From assembly GCA_947588995.1 (NCBI GenBank), contig CANPZI010000001.1:124001-188000 (forward strand): DNA of 64,000 nucleotides, given 5' to 3'. Shown here piece by piece: positions 9,219 through 17,180 of the stretch; the first letter of the stretch is position 1; each line of letters starts with the position of its first letter. The notes below the pieces were generated by a model. It did not search any database, was not told the origin of the DNA, and saw only the letters and a program-made list of their open reading frames with translations. Both the position numbers and the translations under genes were made by a program. This DNA comes from an uncultured Lachnospiraceae bacterium (lineage in GTDB: Bacteria; Bacillota; Clostridia; Lachnospirales; Lachnospiraceae).

Positions 9219-9464
9219 TCAGGCTCCCAGCTGTGCGATGATGATATCCGCCATCTCGCCGACATTCTTCATGGACACTACTTGTCCCATATTAAATTTG
9301 ATGCCGAATTCCTGCTCCACAGCCGCCAGCAGATTGATGTGTTCCAGAGAATCCCACTCCTCGATATCGTCCGCCGTGGTTGTCTCCGTCACCGTGATGC
9401 TGTCGTCGTCAAACACATCGCGGAACACTTCATTCAGCCTGTCAAATACTTCTTCTCTGTTCAT
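9219..9464 (-). CDS. Acyl carrier protein
   Basis: 81 residues from the ATG at 9464 (GGGAGAAG upstream; longer in-frame extensions do not resemble the family). It has the acidic four-helix pattern of carrier proteins, with DSLEHINL holding the Ser39 that would receive phosphopantetheine. It lies 104 bases after the FkbH-like gene, the classical partner that loads a three-carbon unit. It is most likely a dedicated carrier for glycan decoration rather than the fatty-acid ACP: it sits in a surface-glycan locus, and no ketosynthase or fatty-acid gene is nearby. Loading also needs a phosphopantetheinyl transferase encoded elsewhere. Confidence 0.92.
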   Translation of the reverse strand: MNREEVFDRLNEVFRDVFDDDSITVTETTTADDIEEWDSLEHINLLAAVEQEFGIKFNMGQVVSMKNVGEMADIIIAQLGA

Positions 9465-9506
9465 ACCGTCTTCTCCCACCACGCCACACCGTTTTTGGCG
9501 TTCACG

Positions 9507-9538
9507 CGCACACCTGTCCGGACAGCCGGCCGGTGCGC
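9507..9538 (-). other. GC-rich inverted repeat before the ACP gene
   Basis: In the leader between the FkbH and ACP genes, GCGCAC-ACC at 9506-9514 can pair with GGTGCGC at 9532-9538. The enclosed segment contains the palindromes TGTCCGGACA and GCCGGC. No T-run follows, so this is not a standard terminator; it may shape mRNA processing or relative expression of the carrier protein. Function is unproven. Confidence 0.35.
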
Positions 9539-9568
9539 TCACTACTCAATACTATATACGGTTTCGGG

Positions 9569-11356
9569 TTATTCCGCAACCCTGATTACCGTATTTTTGT
9601 CTTCATAAACCGCAGGAATGTCATAACGCCACACGCTGCTGTGATCTTCCTCTTCCCGGATTTTCTCAAATCCCATCGCCCCATAGAAGTCCCTGACCAT
9701 AGCGTTCTTGGCGGTGGGATAGTAGTAGCCGAACAGCGTGGCAATCCCGCAGGAGCGGCAGGCATGTACCATCCCGTCCAGCATCGCATACTCCATGTCG
9801 CGCTTTAACACGCGGCAGCTCATCAGCCATAGTTCCAGATGCAGCGCTCTTTCGGCCTCATCTTTTCTGCCGATCACCACGGAGACTACGCCGTTGTCGC
9901 CAAACTTGTCCTCCAGTTTGCCGTATCGGGTAATATACGACTCATCCGCCGCAAAGCGCTCAATATCGCTCTGCGTGTACCGCCTCGTCGTCAGATTAAA
10001 CTGGTTGCTCTTATTGGTAAGCTGGGCGATTCTCGCCATATAGACCGGCTCGAACGGCTTGATCGTCCCCCTCATCTCCAGCGAGCGGAGATATTCCCGA
10101 TAGTCCCCGAAATTTTGCTGCTGCCTTTCCCGTTCTATGTTCGCCCTGTACATCTCGCTGCGTCTGCGGTCGTCCTCCGACAGATTGGTCACCTCGAAGA
10201 AGCCCGCATGATCCAGGACGCGGATGTACTGCTCCGGCGTACCGATATCCGGCGCAGCCACGCCGGGCAGCTGCGTGCGCACAATATCCCGCTCCGCCGG
10301 ATTGTCGTCCACGAACACCAGACTTTCCGGCAGGATATTCAGCTCCTGCGCAATCGCCGCCATATTGCTACTCTTGGGTTCCCAATTGGCCTTGATCACC
10401 AGAAAATCGTCCGGCCGCAGAATCCCGTCGGGATGATTCAGCCCTGCCAGAGCGTTGTCGTACTCATTCTTGGAATTGACGTTGAGCATGACGCCAATGT
10501 CTTTCTGCGCCTTGATATAGCGCTGGAATTCCGAATAGACCTGTCCCAGAGACGTCTCCTGCCCGATCTCCAGATTCTCCGCGCCATCGTCCCCGACGAC
10601 GCCTCCCCACAGCGTGTTGTCCAAATCCAGCACGAGGGATTTTTTGTTCCTGCCGAAGATGGCTTTGATGATGTTGGCCAGATTGTAGGAGAATTCCGGA
10701 ATCGCCTGCATACACATGGCATACTTGTACATGTGCCAGTAGAACGGATCGGCCCACTTGTCCAGGCCGTAGGCGGCCGAGATATAGTTGATATCATGGA
10801 TATAGAAATCGTCGTGTTCTCTCGCGTAGCGGTAGAACTTCTCGTTCAGCCTGTTCAGGAAACGGATGCGCCCCTGCGGGAGCACCGCCTCCCTGTTTCC
10901 CAGAATCCTGTAAAAAGGGTACTCAAAATTGTTCTGGATCACAGGACAGTGGTACCTGTCCGCAATCCTGTCCCACATGGCGGCGAAATGCCCGTACTGT
11001 TCCTCCAGCATGGCATCGATTTCATCCTCGCCCGTGCCCGGCGCCGGATAGGCCGCAATATTGCGGTTAGACGTATGGATAAAGATCAGATCCGGCTCGA
11101 ACCGGACCAGAAGCGGATTGTCAAACATCACGTCCTGCCAGTACTGCGCATACTCCGACTCATAGAATTCCGGCTCGATTCCGCAATTCAGCAGGAAAAG
11201 CTCCAGCACCCTGATGATGTCGTGGGTCGTACTGCCTCCCAAAACCGCTATTTTTTTGTGCAGGAAAGCGGACCCCTCCTCCAGAAGCTGCCGCCTGATC
11301 CGCTTTGATTTTTTCAGGATATACTCACTGTCAAAAGGATATTCCAATTCTCTCAT
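9569..11356 (-). CDS. FkbH-like HAD-IIIC protein (three-carbon loading onto ACP)
   Basis: 595 residues in three parts. The N-terminal domain (about 1-220) is SGNH-like, with GSTT at 41-44. A HAD domain starts with the hallmark DLDNTLWGG (244-252), whose aspartates form the phosphatase site. A C-terminal GNAT-like region follows (about 430-595). FkbH enzymes take 1,3-bisphosphoglycerate, dephosphorylate it and leave a glyceryl group on an acyl carrier protein. The ACP gene directly downstream supports that role, and the SGNH gene ends three bases upstream. A GGAGGAG precedes the ATG. In glycan loci such proteins are plausibly linked to glycerate or related three-carbon substituents; this use is inference. 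Confidence 0.88.
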   Translation of the reverse strand: MRELEYPFDSEYILKKSKRIRRQLLEEGSAFLHKKIAVLGGSTTHDIIRVLELFLLNCGIEPEFYESEYAQYWQDVMFDNPLLVRFEPDLIFIHTSNRNIAAYPAPGTGEDEIDAMLEEQYGHFAAMWDRIADRYHCPVIQNNFEYPFYRILGNREAVLPQGRIRFLNRLNEKFYRYAREHDDFYIHDINYISAAYGLDKWADPFYWHMYKYAMCMQAIPEFSYNLANIIKAIFGRNKKSLVLDLDNTLWGGVVGDDGAENLEIGQETSLGQVYSEFQRYIKAQKDIGVMLNVNSKNEYDNALAGLNHPDGILRPDDFLVIKANWEPKSSNMAAIAQELNILPESLVFVDDNPAERDIVRTQLPGVAAPDIGTPEQYIRVLDHAGFFEVTNLSEDDRRRSEMYRANIERERQQQNFGDYREYLRSLEMRGTIKPFEPVYMARIAQLTNKSNQFNLTTRRYTQSDIERFAADESYITRYGKLEDKFGDNGVVSVVIGRKDEAERALHLELWLMSCRVLKRDMEYAMLDGMVHACRSCGIATLFGYYYPTAKNAMVRDFYGAMGFEKIREEEDHSSVWRYDIPAVYEDKNTVIRVAE

Positions 11357-11359
11357 GAT

Positions 11360-12475
11360 CTACTCCTCCGGATAGAAGTCCGTCAGAATCTGCCTGGACA
11401 GGCAGTCCGCATACAGCCTCCTGCCCTCCTCGGACAGATGTACGCCGTCTTCCAGATAGCGGTCCGCCGTGTAGGCGTCAATCCCACTCTCCTCCATCGC
11501 ATTGAAGAAGAGTACGCCATCCTCCTTGTGCTGTTCCGCCACATAACCCGCTGCGCGGAAAAACTCCACCAAATTGCCGTAACCGTAGCTTACGCTGTAC
11601 GCATCGCCCACAAAAGTGTCGCCGTCAAAAAACTGGCAGAAATGCGGCGAAGCGATCAGGATCTTCGCGTCCGGGAAAGCGGAGTGCAGCATATTCACCG
11701 CGGTATCCAGCGCCCCCGCGTATGTACTGATGTCCCGGATCGCCAGTTCTTCTCCGTCTTCCAGATACTTGCTCCTGGGAATCTCGCCGCTCAGGAAATC
11801 ATTGATGCCGTACTCGATCACAAAATAATCCGTCCTGGAGAAATCGCAGGCTTTCATAGCTTCCCCTGCCTTTAACCCGTCGAACAGCGCCGGATCGATA
11901 TTGCCCAGAATGGCGTTGACTACGCCGAGGAGTCCCCGCGAATCCCACATCGAATACTCTGCGGGTTCGTCAGGTGGGAGCGCCGCCATGCTGCCGTCCA
12001 CGGCCAGATTATATACCCTGGCGTTGCACGTCCCGCCGACCAGCGACGCCACACCGGCCTGGTCACGGTCACCGTCCAGAATACTGTCGCCCATGAAAAC
12101 AATCTGCATATCCCGTCCGTCGTCAATCGGATCACCGCTGTTCTCGGAGAGGGTCTGCTGTGCCTGCTTTTCCTCCGTGTCGACCGGTTCTTTCTCCGTC
12201 TCTATGACCGTGCCGCCGCTCTCTTTTATGTTCATCGCACCATCCGCTTCGCCACTCCCGCCCGATTCTTCCTGCAGGCCGCCCCACTCTTTCCTCAGCT
12301 CCTGCACCGCCTGTCTGTTGGACTCCTCCAGGGCCAGCCGCTCTCTCTCCATTTTGATCTGCGCCTGCCCGTATATGATCTCTATGATTGCCAGGATACA
12401 GAAACCAATCAGGATCGCCAGAAGAATCGTACTGGCGCTGTAACCGCCTCTGCCTTTATGTCTGTCGCTCTCCAT
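11360..12475 (-). CDS. Membrane-anchored SGNH/GDSL hydrolase or acyltransferase
   Basis: The ATG at 12475 with AGGGGTG upstream is chosen over a TTG at 12508. The 371-residue product begins with a basic segment and a single membrane helix (about 14-34), then a Glu-rich coiled-coil-like stretch, an acidic linker and an SGNH domain outside the cell. Seen motifs are FMGDSILDG (Ser), EYGINDFL (Asn block) and DGVHLSEEG (Asp/His). It is first in an operon with FkbH, ACP and a membrane protein. A role in transferring or trimming an ester on the glycan is likely; whether the ester is glyceryl or acetyl cannot be read. Confidence 0.85.
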   Translation of the reverse strand: MESDRHKGRGGYSASTILLAILIGFCILAIIEIIYGQAQIKMERERLALEESNRQAVQELRKEWGGLQEESGGSGEADGAMNIKESGGTVIETEKEPVDTEEKQAQQTLSENSGDPIDDGRDMQIVFMGDSILDGDRDQAGVASLVGGTCNARVYNLAVDGSMAALPPDEPAEYSMWDSRGLLGVVNAILGNIDPALFDGLKAGEAMKACDFSRTDYFVIEYGINDFLSGEIPRSKYLEDGEELAIRDISTYAGALDTAVNMLHSAFPDAKILIASPHFCQFFDGDTFVGDAYSVSYGYGNLVEFFRAAGYVAEQHKEDGVLFFNAMEESGIDAYTADRYLEDGVHLSEEGRRLYADCLSRQILTDFYPEE

Positions 12476-12606
12476 TTTCACCCCTGCCTTTCCGCCGTTC
12501 CCACACAATATGTACCTGTATGAAATCTATCGTCAGGATATCACTTTTTCCTTCCCCTGAACAGATTTCTCAGGATTTCTTAAAAAAATTTTTTCAAATC
12601 TTAAGA

Positions 12607-12634
12607 ATTGTATCCCATTTTCGTTTGTAAGCAA
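12607..12634 (-). promoter_or_regulatory. Candidate promoter of the SGNH-FkbH-ACP operon
   Basis: On the minus strand TTGCTT (12629-12634) and TACAAT (12607-12612) are 16 bases apart, about 130 bases before the ATG at 12475. The surrounding 245-base divergent gap is AT-rich, and includes an imperfect TTCTTAA/TTAAGAA inverted repeat around a poly-A/T stretch near 12577-12607. Confidence 0.55.
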
Positions 12635-12654
12635 AGCCTATTATAGTATATAAT
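12625..12654 (+). promoter_or_regulatory. Candidate promoter of the 12720 membrane-protein gene
   Basis: TTGTAA (12625-12630) and TATAAT (12649-12654) with an 18-base spacer lie about 65 bases before the ATG at 12720. The -35 overlaps the -35 of the divergent promoter by two bases, so the two polymerases probably exclude each other. Confidence 0.6.
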
Positions 12655-12719
12655 TAAAATTTGGAAATATACATTGCAGATGCCATATGACATCCGATAT
12701 CGGTGAAAAGGAGAAGCCT

Positions 12720-14561
12720 ATGTCGCTCATCGCCTCCGGCGCACAGCCCACACTGCAGACAGAGTCCTCATTCGGCTCCCGCCGGCTCAAAAAAAACGGC
12801 GGCAGGAACCTTTCCCCCGCCATGCTCCGGCGGCTTTATTTTCTCGCCTTTGTGTTCCTGTTCTACTGCGTGGAACTGCTCTGGATCAAGCCCGTGGACG
12901 GCATCAACGACGACTGGGGCATGTACAGCACCCTGTCCGGCGCCTATCTCGGCTACCCGGAACCTCACGTGCTCTTTTTCCTCTACCCTCTCTCCTGGAT
13001 ATTGGCCAGACTGTACGGACTGTGCAGTTTTCTCCCCTGGTACGGCCTCTTTCTCCATGCCGTGATCATCGCCGCCCTCTATGCCGTCTACGATCGGAGC
13101 ATGCAGATTCTGGAGCGGCACGCCTGCCCGGACGCCCTCTGGAAACCGGCGCTTACGCTCCTTGGCATCCTGTTCCTGATTATCGCCTTAAACGTGCTGT
13201 CGGAAGTGCAGTACACCACCGCGGCAGGAGCCGCGGCCGCGGCCGCGATTTTCTGTTTCACCACAACCCGCAGCGATCTTCCCGTGCGGCATTTTTTGCT
13301 GCGCAATATTCCAGCCTTTGTCCTGGCCTGGCTCTCCTTTGCCATGCGCCAGAATGTTTTCTATCTGATGCTTCCCATAGCCGGCATGATCTGGCTCTCC
13401 AAATGGATCACTGCCCGGCGTTCAGGCTATGAACATACGGCGCATAAGCTGCTTGGCTTCGCCGCCATTCTCCTGGCCGGCATGGGCATTCTGTACGGAC
13501 TGAACGCGGCGGCATACGCCTCGGAGGAATGGGCTGATTTTCGTAAGATCAACTACTACCGAGAGCGGATCGGAGACTTCTATACCTGGCCGGAATACGA
13601 AGAGTGCGCAGACGCTCTCAAGGCCCTCGGCATCAGCCGGGAAGCGTATGAGTGGCGCAGGGGCGGCGCTCCCTATATCGGTTACGGCATGTCGGTCGAG
13701 GACTGGAAACAGATGCACGATATCGCGAGGAACTGCTATCTCAGGCGCACTTCCGTGCAGGATAAGCTAAAGAAAGCGGTCGTCGGCAGTCTGTCCGTTT
13801 TCTTCTATGAGGACGGTATGCAGCCGGCCAATCTGCTTTCCCTGTTTTCCCTGGCGGCGACGTTGTTTCTCATACTCTGCCGCAAAAACGGCCGCGCTCT
13901 CCTCGCTTTCGTTTTCTATTTTGCGGGGCGCACGGTAAGCTGGTTCTATGTGCTGTACGAGGGACGTTTTCCCAAACGCATCATACAGCCGCTGATCTTC
14001 GTGGACTACGCCGTCCTCTTCGGCATCCTGCTCGGCTTCAATCTGCTGCGGGCAGAGCGCGCCAAAAAATACCGCTTTATCCTGCCTGTCGTCCTGCTCC
14101 TTTGCGCAGCCTCTCTCATGATCACCAAAGACAACGTGGACGCAGACTACCACGCAGGCAGGCAGACCTGGGAAGAACTCAAGGCATACTGCCATGCTCA
14201 CCCGGACAACCTCTATGTATGGACCTACTCTTCGGGGACACTGGAGAACTACTGCGAATCGCCTTTTGACACGACGCTGGACACCTACAACAACTGGATT
14301 TACACAAACTGGGGAGTGATCCTGAACCCGAACAGCCGCACCAAACTGTCGCAGTACGGTGTGAGTGAGTTTGGCCGGGACGTCGTGGAAAGCGACCGCG
14401 TTTATTTCATCCTGCAGGAAGCGCCCTACCCCGAAGAACAGCCTGTCATCATGTACTTCCGACACACCTATAACGCCGTGTTGGAGACTGCCGACACTTT
14501 CACTGCCGGCGGTACAGCTTATATGGTATACCGGCTGCGGCCAGCAGAACCAGCACCGTAA
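12720..14561 (+). CDS. Polytopic GT-C-like membrane protein
   Basis: 613 residues from the ATG at 12720, which has AGGAG six bases upstream; an earlier in-frame ATG at 12687 lacks one. About eleven hydrophobic segments are followed by a soluble tail. After the first membrane helix, DGINDDWGMYS gives the acidic first-loop pattern of GT-C transferases. It is one of the few plus-strand genes and has its own promoter. Its last 62 bases overlap the end of the convergent DUF6020-like gene. Donor and acceptor are unknown. It could be a polymerase or side-chain transferase. Confidence 0.65.
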   Translation: MSLIASGAQPTLQTESSFGSRRLKKNGGRNLSPAMLRRLYFLAFVFLFYCVELLWIKPVDGINDDWGMYSTLSGAYLGYPEPHVLFFLYPLSWILARLYGLCSFLPWYGLFLHAVIIAALYAVYDRSMQILERHACPDALWKPALTLLGILFLIIALNVLSEVQYTTAAGAAAAAAIFCFTTTRSDLPVRHFLLRNIPAFVLAWLSFAMRQNVFYLMLPIAGMIWLSKWITARRSGYEHTAHKLLGFAAILLAGMGILYGLNAAAYASEEWADFRKINYYRERIGDFYTWPEYEECADALKALGISREAYEWRRGGAPYIGYGMSVEDWKQMHDIARNCYLRRTSVQDKLKKAVVGSLSVFFYEDGMQPANLLSLFSLAATLFLILCRKNGRALLAFVFYFAGRTVSWFYVLYEGRFPKRIIQPLIFVDYAVLFGILLGFNLLRAERAKKYRFILPVVLLLCAASLMITKDNVDADYHAGRQTWEELKAYCHAHPDNLYVWTYSSGTLENYCESPFDTTLDTYNNWIYTNWGVILNPNSRTKLSQYGVSEFGRDVVESDRVYFILQEAPYPEEQPVIMYFRHTYNAVLETADTFTAGGTAYMVYRLRPAEPAP

Positions 14562-16185
14562 CCGACAGCATAACCGGATACAGATAGCGCACCAGCACAC
14601 ACGGCCCAAGCAGCAGCGTTCCCGTGAGTGCCGCGGCATATACCGCCGGTATTAACATCCGCATTCTTCGCAGCCCGATACAGCAGACGCAGTAGTAGAA
14701 CAGCAGCCAGCAATAGAAAGCGGGCTGCATGACAAGCGCGAGCGGCGGAAAATATTTCCACACGGCAGGAGAGGCGGCGAAATATCTGTACACAGCCTGT
14801 AACAGCTGCAGTTTTTGGTGTCTCTCATACCCCGGCGCCAACACATCCATGTATTCCTGCTGATCGCTCGGATAGGTCAACTGCAGATAACCTTTTGCAT
14901 ATGAGTAGATATCATACAGATACGAAGTGTCTCCCAGATACCACATACCCTTGTTTTTGATCAAAAACGCTTTGACATACTCGTCCGGATACCGCAGGCC
15001 CAGACTGAACCACTCCCGCGCCAGCGTCTTCAGCACCTCTACGTCGTTGGGAATATCCTTTTTGCTGCGGTCCGCGATGGCGGGCACATACTCGGGCAGC
15101 TGGGCTGTCCCCCACACCGCAGACAAGCGTTCCGTGTCCTCTGCCGTGAGTTCCCCGCCATGATACGCCACTGCCCGCGCGATCTGCTGTGCCGGTACGC
15201 TGAGCGCCTCCCTCGCATAAGTCGTATTGCCCGCATGGACGGCCGCCGCCATACCGGCGCCAAGCAGCAGATACAGCACTGCGGCCGCGGCGTGGACGAC
15301 GCATATCCTGTGAAACGCTTTCGTCTTCCTCCCCCCGTATTTCCGGCAAAGCACGGGCGTCGCAATGATCAGCCAGACGATCCAGGCATAGATACTGTTG
15401 TTGCGAAACAAGAGCAGCAGCACATTCAGAATCAGATAACCCGCCATCCATCTCCCGCTCATCGGCTGCTCAGCATCCCGCGTGATCAGTTCCCAGCCGC
15501 ACACCGTAAACAGCATTACCAGAACGCCATAAATCGTGTCCTTGGTGATCGAGACGGCCAGCAGGCCGTGCGTCGGATAGAATGCCACGCAGAGCACAAA
15601 CAGCCGGCATATATACCTGTGTACGCCGTGTCTGCGCAAAAACACGCTTACATACGCAAAAGCGCCCGCCACCACCAGCATCTGCAGAATCGTGTAACAC
15701 GCGAGTCCCGCACGGTCGGCATTGCTCACCCAGGGAAGAAGCTCCCCGATCTTCAGGCTCATGGCAAGCATCAGCGTATGAATCAGCGGGTGGTGCGTCG
15801 TGTAACCGCTCGATCGGATCTGATCTAACTGCGGTATCACGTCATAAGCCATGACAGCCGGATAGTAGGTGGCAAAAGGGATCGCAAATCCCGCCAGGAT
15901 CACGGCATATGCCGCAAAAAAGCATCGGGATGAGGAGAACGCCGGCACAGACGCCCGCGGGCGTCCGGCGCACTGCGCCACTTTGGCAAACAGAAAATTC
16001 TGCCCCAGATAGACGAGAATCGTCAGGCACAGGCCGCCCGACACCAGAAACGGCAGATAAGTCCTCACAGCCTCGTCCGATATGCTGCAGCAGAGTCCCA
16101 GAATCTGCGTTCCCGCAAAAAATAGGGCGAGAAAGCCTCTCACCCATATCGGAAAAAGCAGGTTTCCGTCCCGCTTACTCTTCAT
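14500..16185 (-). CDS. DUF6020-like polytopic membrane protein
   Basis: 561 residues with about twelve hydrophobic segments. ATYYPAVMAYD followed by GYTTHHPLIHTL (about 130-160) matches my memory of the DUF6020 family of putative membrane glycosyltransferases, with an Asp and paired His in the first large outer loop. CGGAGGG precedes the ATG. Its start overlaps the end of the GT2 gene by 11 bases, so a GT2-made polyprenyl-phosphate sugar may be its donor. Its 3' end overlaps a convergent gene by 62 bases. Function of the family is not established. Confidence 0.7.
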   Translation of the reverse strand: MKSKRDGNLLFPIWVRGFLALFFAGTQILGLCCSISDEAVRTYLPFLVSGGLCLTILVYLGQNFLFAKVAQCAGRPRASVPAFSSSRCFFAAYAVILAGFAIPFATYYPAVMAYDVIPQLDQIRSSGYTTHHPLIHTLMLAMSLKIGELLPWVSNADRAGLACYTILQMLVVAGAFAYVSVFLRRHGVHRYICRLFVLCVAFYPTHGLLAVSITKDTIYGVLVMLFTVCGWELITRDAEQPMSGRWMAGYLILNVLLLLFRNNSIYAWIVWLIIATPVLCRKYGGRKTKAFHRICVVHAAAAVLYLLLGAGMAAAVHAGNTTYAREALSVPAQQIARAVAYHGGELTAEDTERLSAVWGTAQLPEYVPAIADRSKKDIPNDVEVLKTLAREWFSLGLRYPDEYVKAFLIKNKGMWYLGDTSYLYDIYSYAKGYLQLTYPSDQQEYMDVLAPGYERHQKLQLLQAVYRYFAASPAVWKYFPPLALVMQPAFYCWLLFYYCVCCIGLRRMRMLIPAVYAAALTGTLLLGPCVLVRYLYPVMLSVTVLVLLAAAGIPYKLYRRQ

Positions 16186-17110
16186 GATTCACCCTCCGGG
16201 TCACAAGCGTCAGCCGATACTCAAAATCCCGCCTGTTCTTGAGCGCCATATTGGACAGAATCAAGCCGGCAAACAGCGACTGAATCGCGGCCAGCCCGAT
16301 AAACCCGCACACAAACAGCGTCGGGAAACGAAGCACCAGGCCCGTCTCGATGTAGGCGATCAGAATCGGCATGAACAGCGCCACAGCGATGACGGCGAGG
16401 ATCAGCGAACACAGGCCGAAGAAGCGCATCGGCTTATAATCCCTGTACAGTTTCACGATCGTGTGAAGTACCTTGAACCCGTCGGAAAAAGTATTGAGCT
16501 TTGATTCGCTCCCCTCCGGCCTGTCGCGGTAATCCACCACCACATTCTCAATCTGCATGTGATTGTAGACCGCATGAATCGTCATCTCCGTCTCAATCTC
16601 AAAACCGGTGGACAATATGGGAAATGTCTTGACAAAACCATAGCTGAAAGCGCGGTATCCCGTCATGATGTCCTTGATCTCACAATCGAACAGCTGATTG
16701 ATGCTGCTGCGCACGATCGTGTTCCCAAAATTGTGGAACGGGCGCTTATTCTCCGTAAAATAAGTGGAAGAGAGTCTGTCGCCCACCACCATATCCGCAT
16801 TGTGGTGCAGCACCTTGTCCGCCATCTCGGCCGCATACTCCATCGGATAAGTGTCGTCGCCGTCCACCATGATATAACATTCCGCCTCAATCTCCCGGAA
16901 CATGCGGCGTATCACGTTGCCCTTGCCCTGCATATGCTCATAGCGCACAACCGCCCCCGCCTCTCCGGCGAGTTCCACGGTACGGTCTGCGGAATTGTTG
17001 TCATACACATAGACCACCGCGTCCGGCAGCGCCTCTTTCGCATCGCGCACCACCTTGGCAATCGTTCGTTCCTCGTTATAGCAGGGTATCAAAACAGCTA
17101 TCTTATCCAT
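16175..17110 (-). CDS. GT2, polyprenyl-phosphate sugar synthase-like
   Basis: 311 residues. An N-terminal GT-A domain begins IAVLIPCYNEERTI and contains MVDGDDTYP, the DxD-like metal/nucleotide site. Two C-terminal hydrophobic segments (about 220-285) anchor it, as in dolichyl-phosphate-mannose-synthase and GtrB-type enzymes. The role would be to build a polyprenyl-phosphate monosaccharide inside the cell for an outer-face transferase, probably the DUF6020-like protein it overlaps by 11 bases. Upstream is an MBOAT gene 71 bases away in the same direction. Which sugar is used cannot be inferred. Confidence 0.88.
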   Translation of the reverse strand: MDKIAVLIPCYNEERTIAKVVRDAKEALPDAVVYVYDNNSADRTVELAGEAGAVVRYEHMQGKGNVIRRMFREIEAECYIMVDGDDTYPMEYAAEMADKVLHHNADMVVGDRLSSTYFTENKRPFHNFGNTIVRSSINQLFDCEIKDIMTGYRAFSYGFVKTFPILSTGFEIETEMTIHAVYNHMQIENVVVDYRDRPEGSESKLNTFSDGFKVLHTIVKLYRDYKPMRFFGLCSLILAVIAVALFMPILIAYIETGLVLRFPTLFVCGFIGLAAIQSLFAGLILSNMALKNRRDFEYRLTLVTRRVNHEE

Positions 17111-17180
17111 TCTCCACGCAACCTTTCGGATCAGTTTGTATTGACTTCATCAATAGCTTACCACATCATGGCAGATTTTA

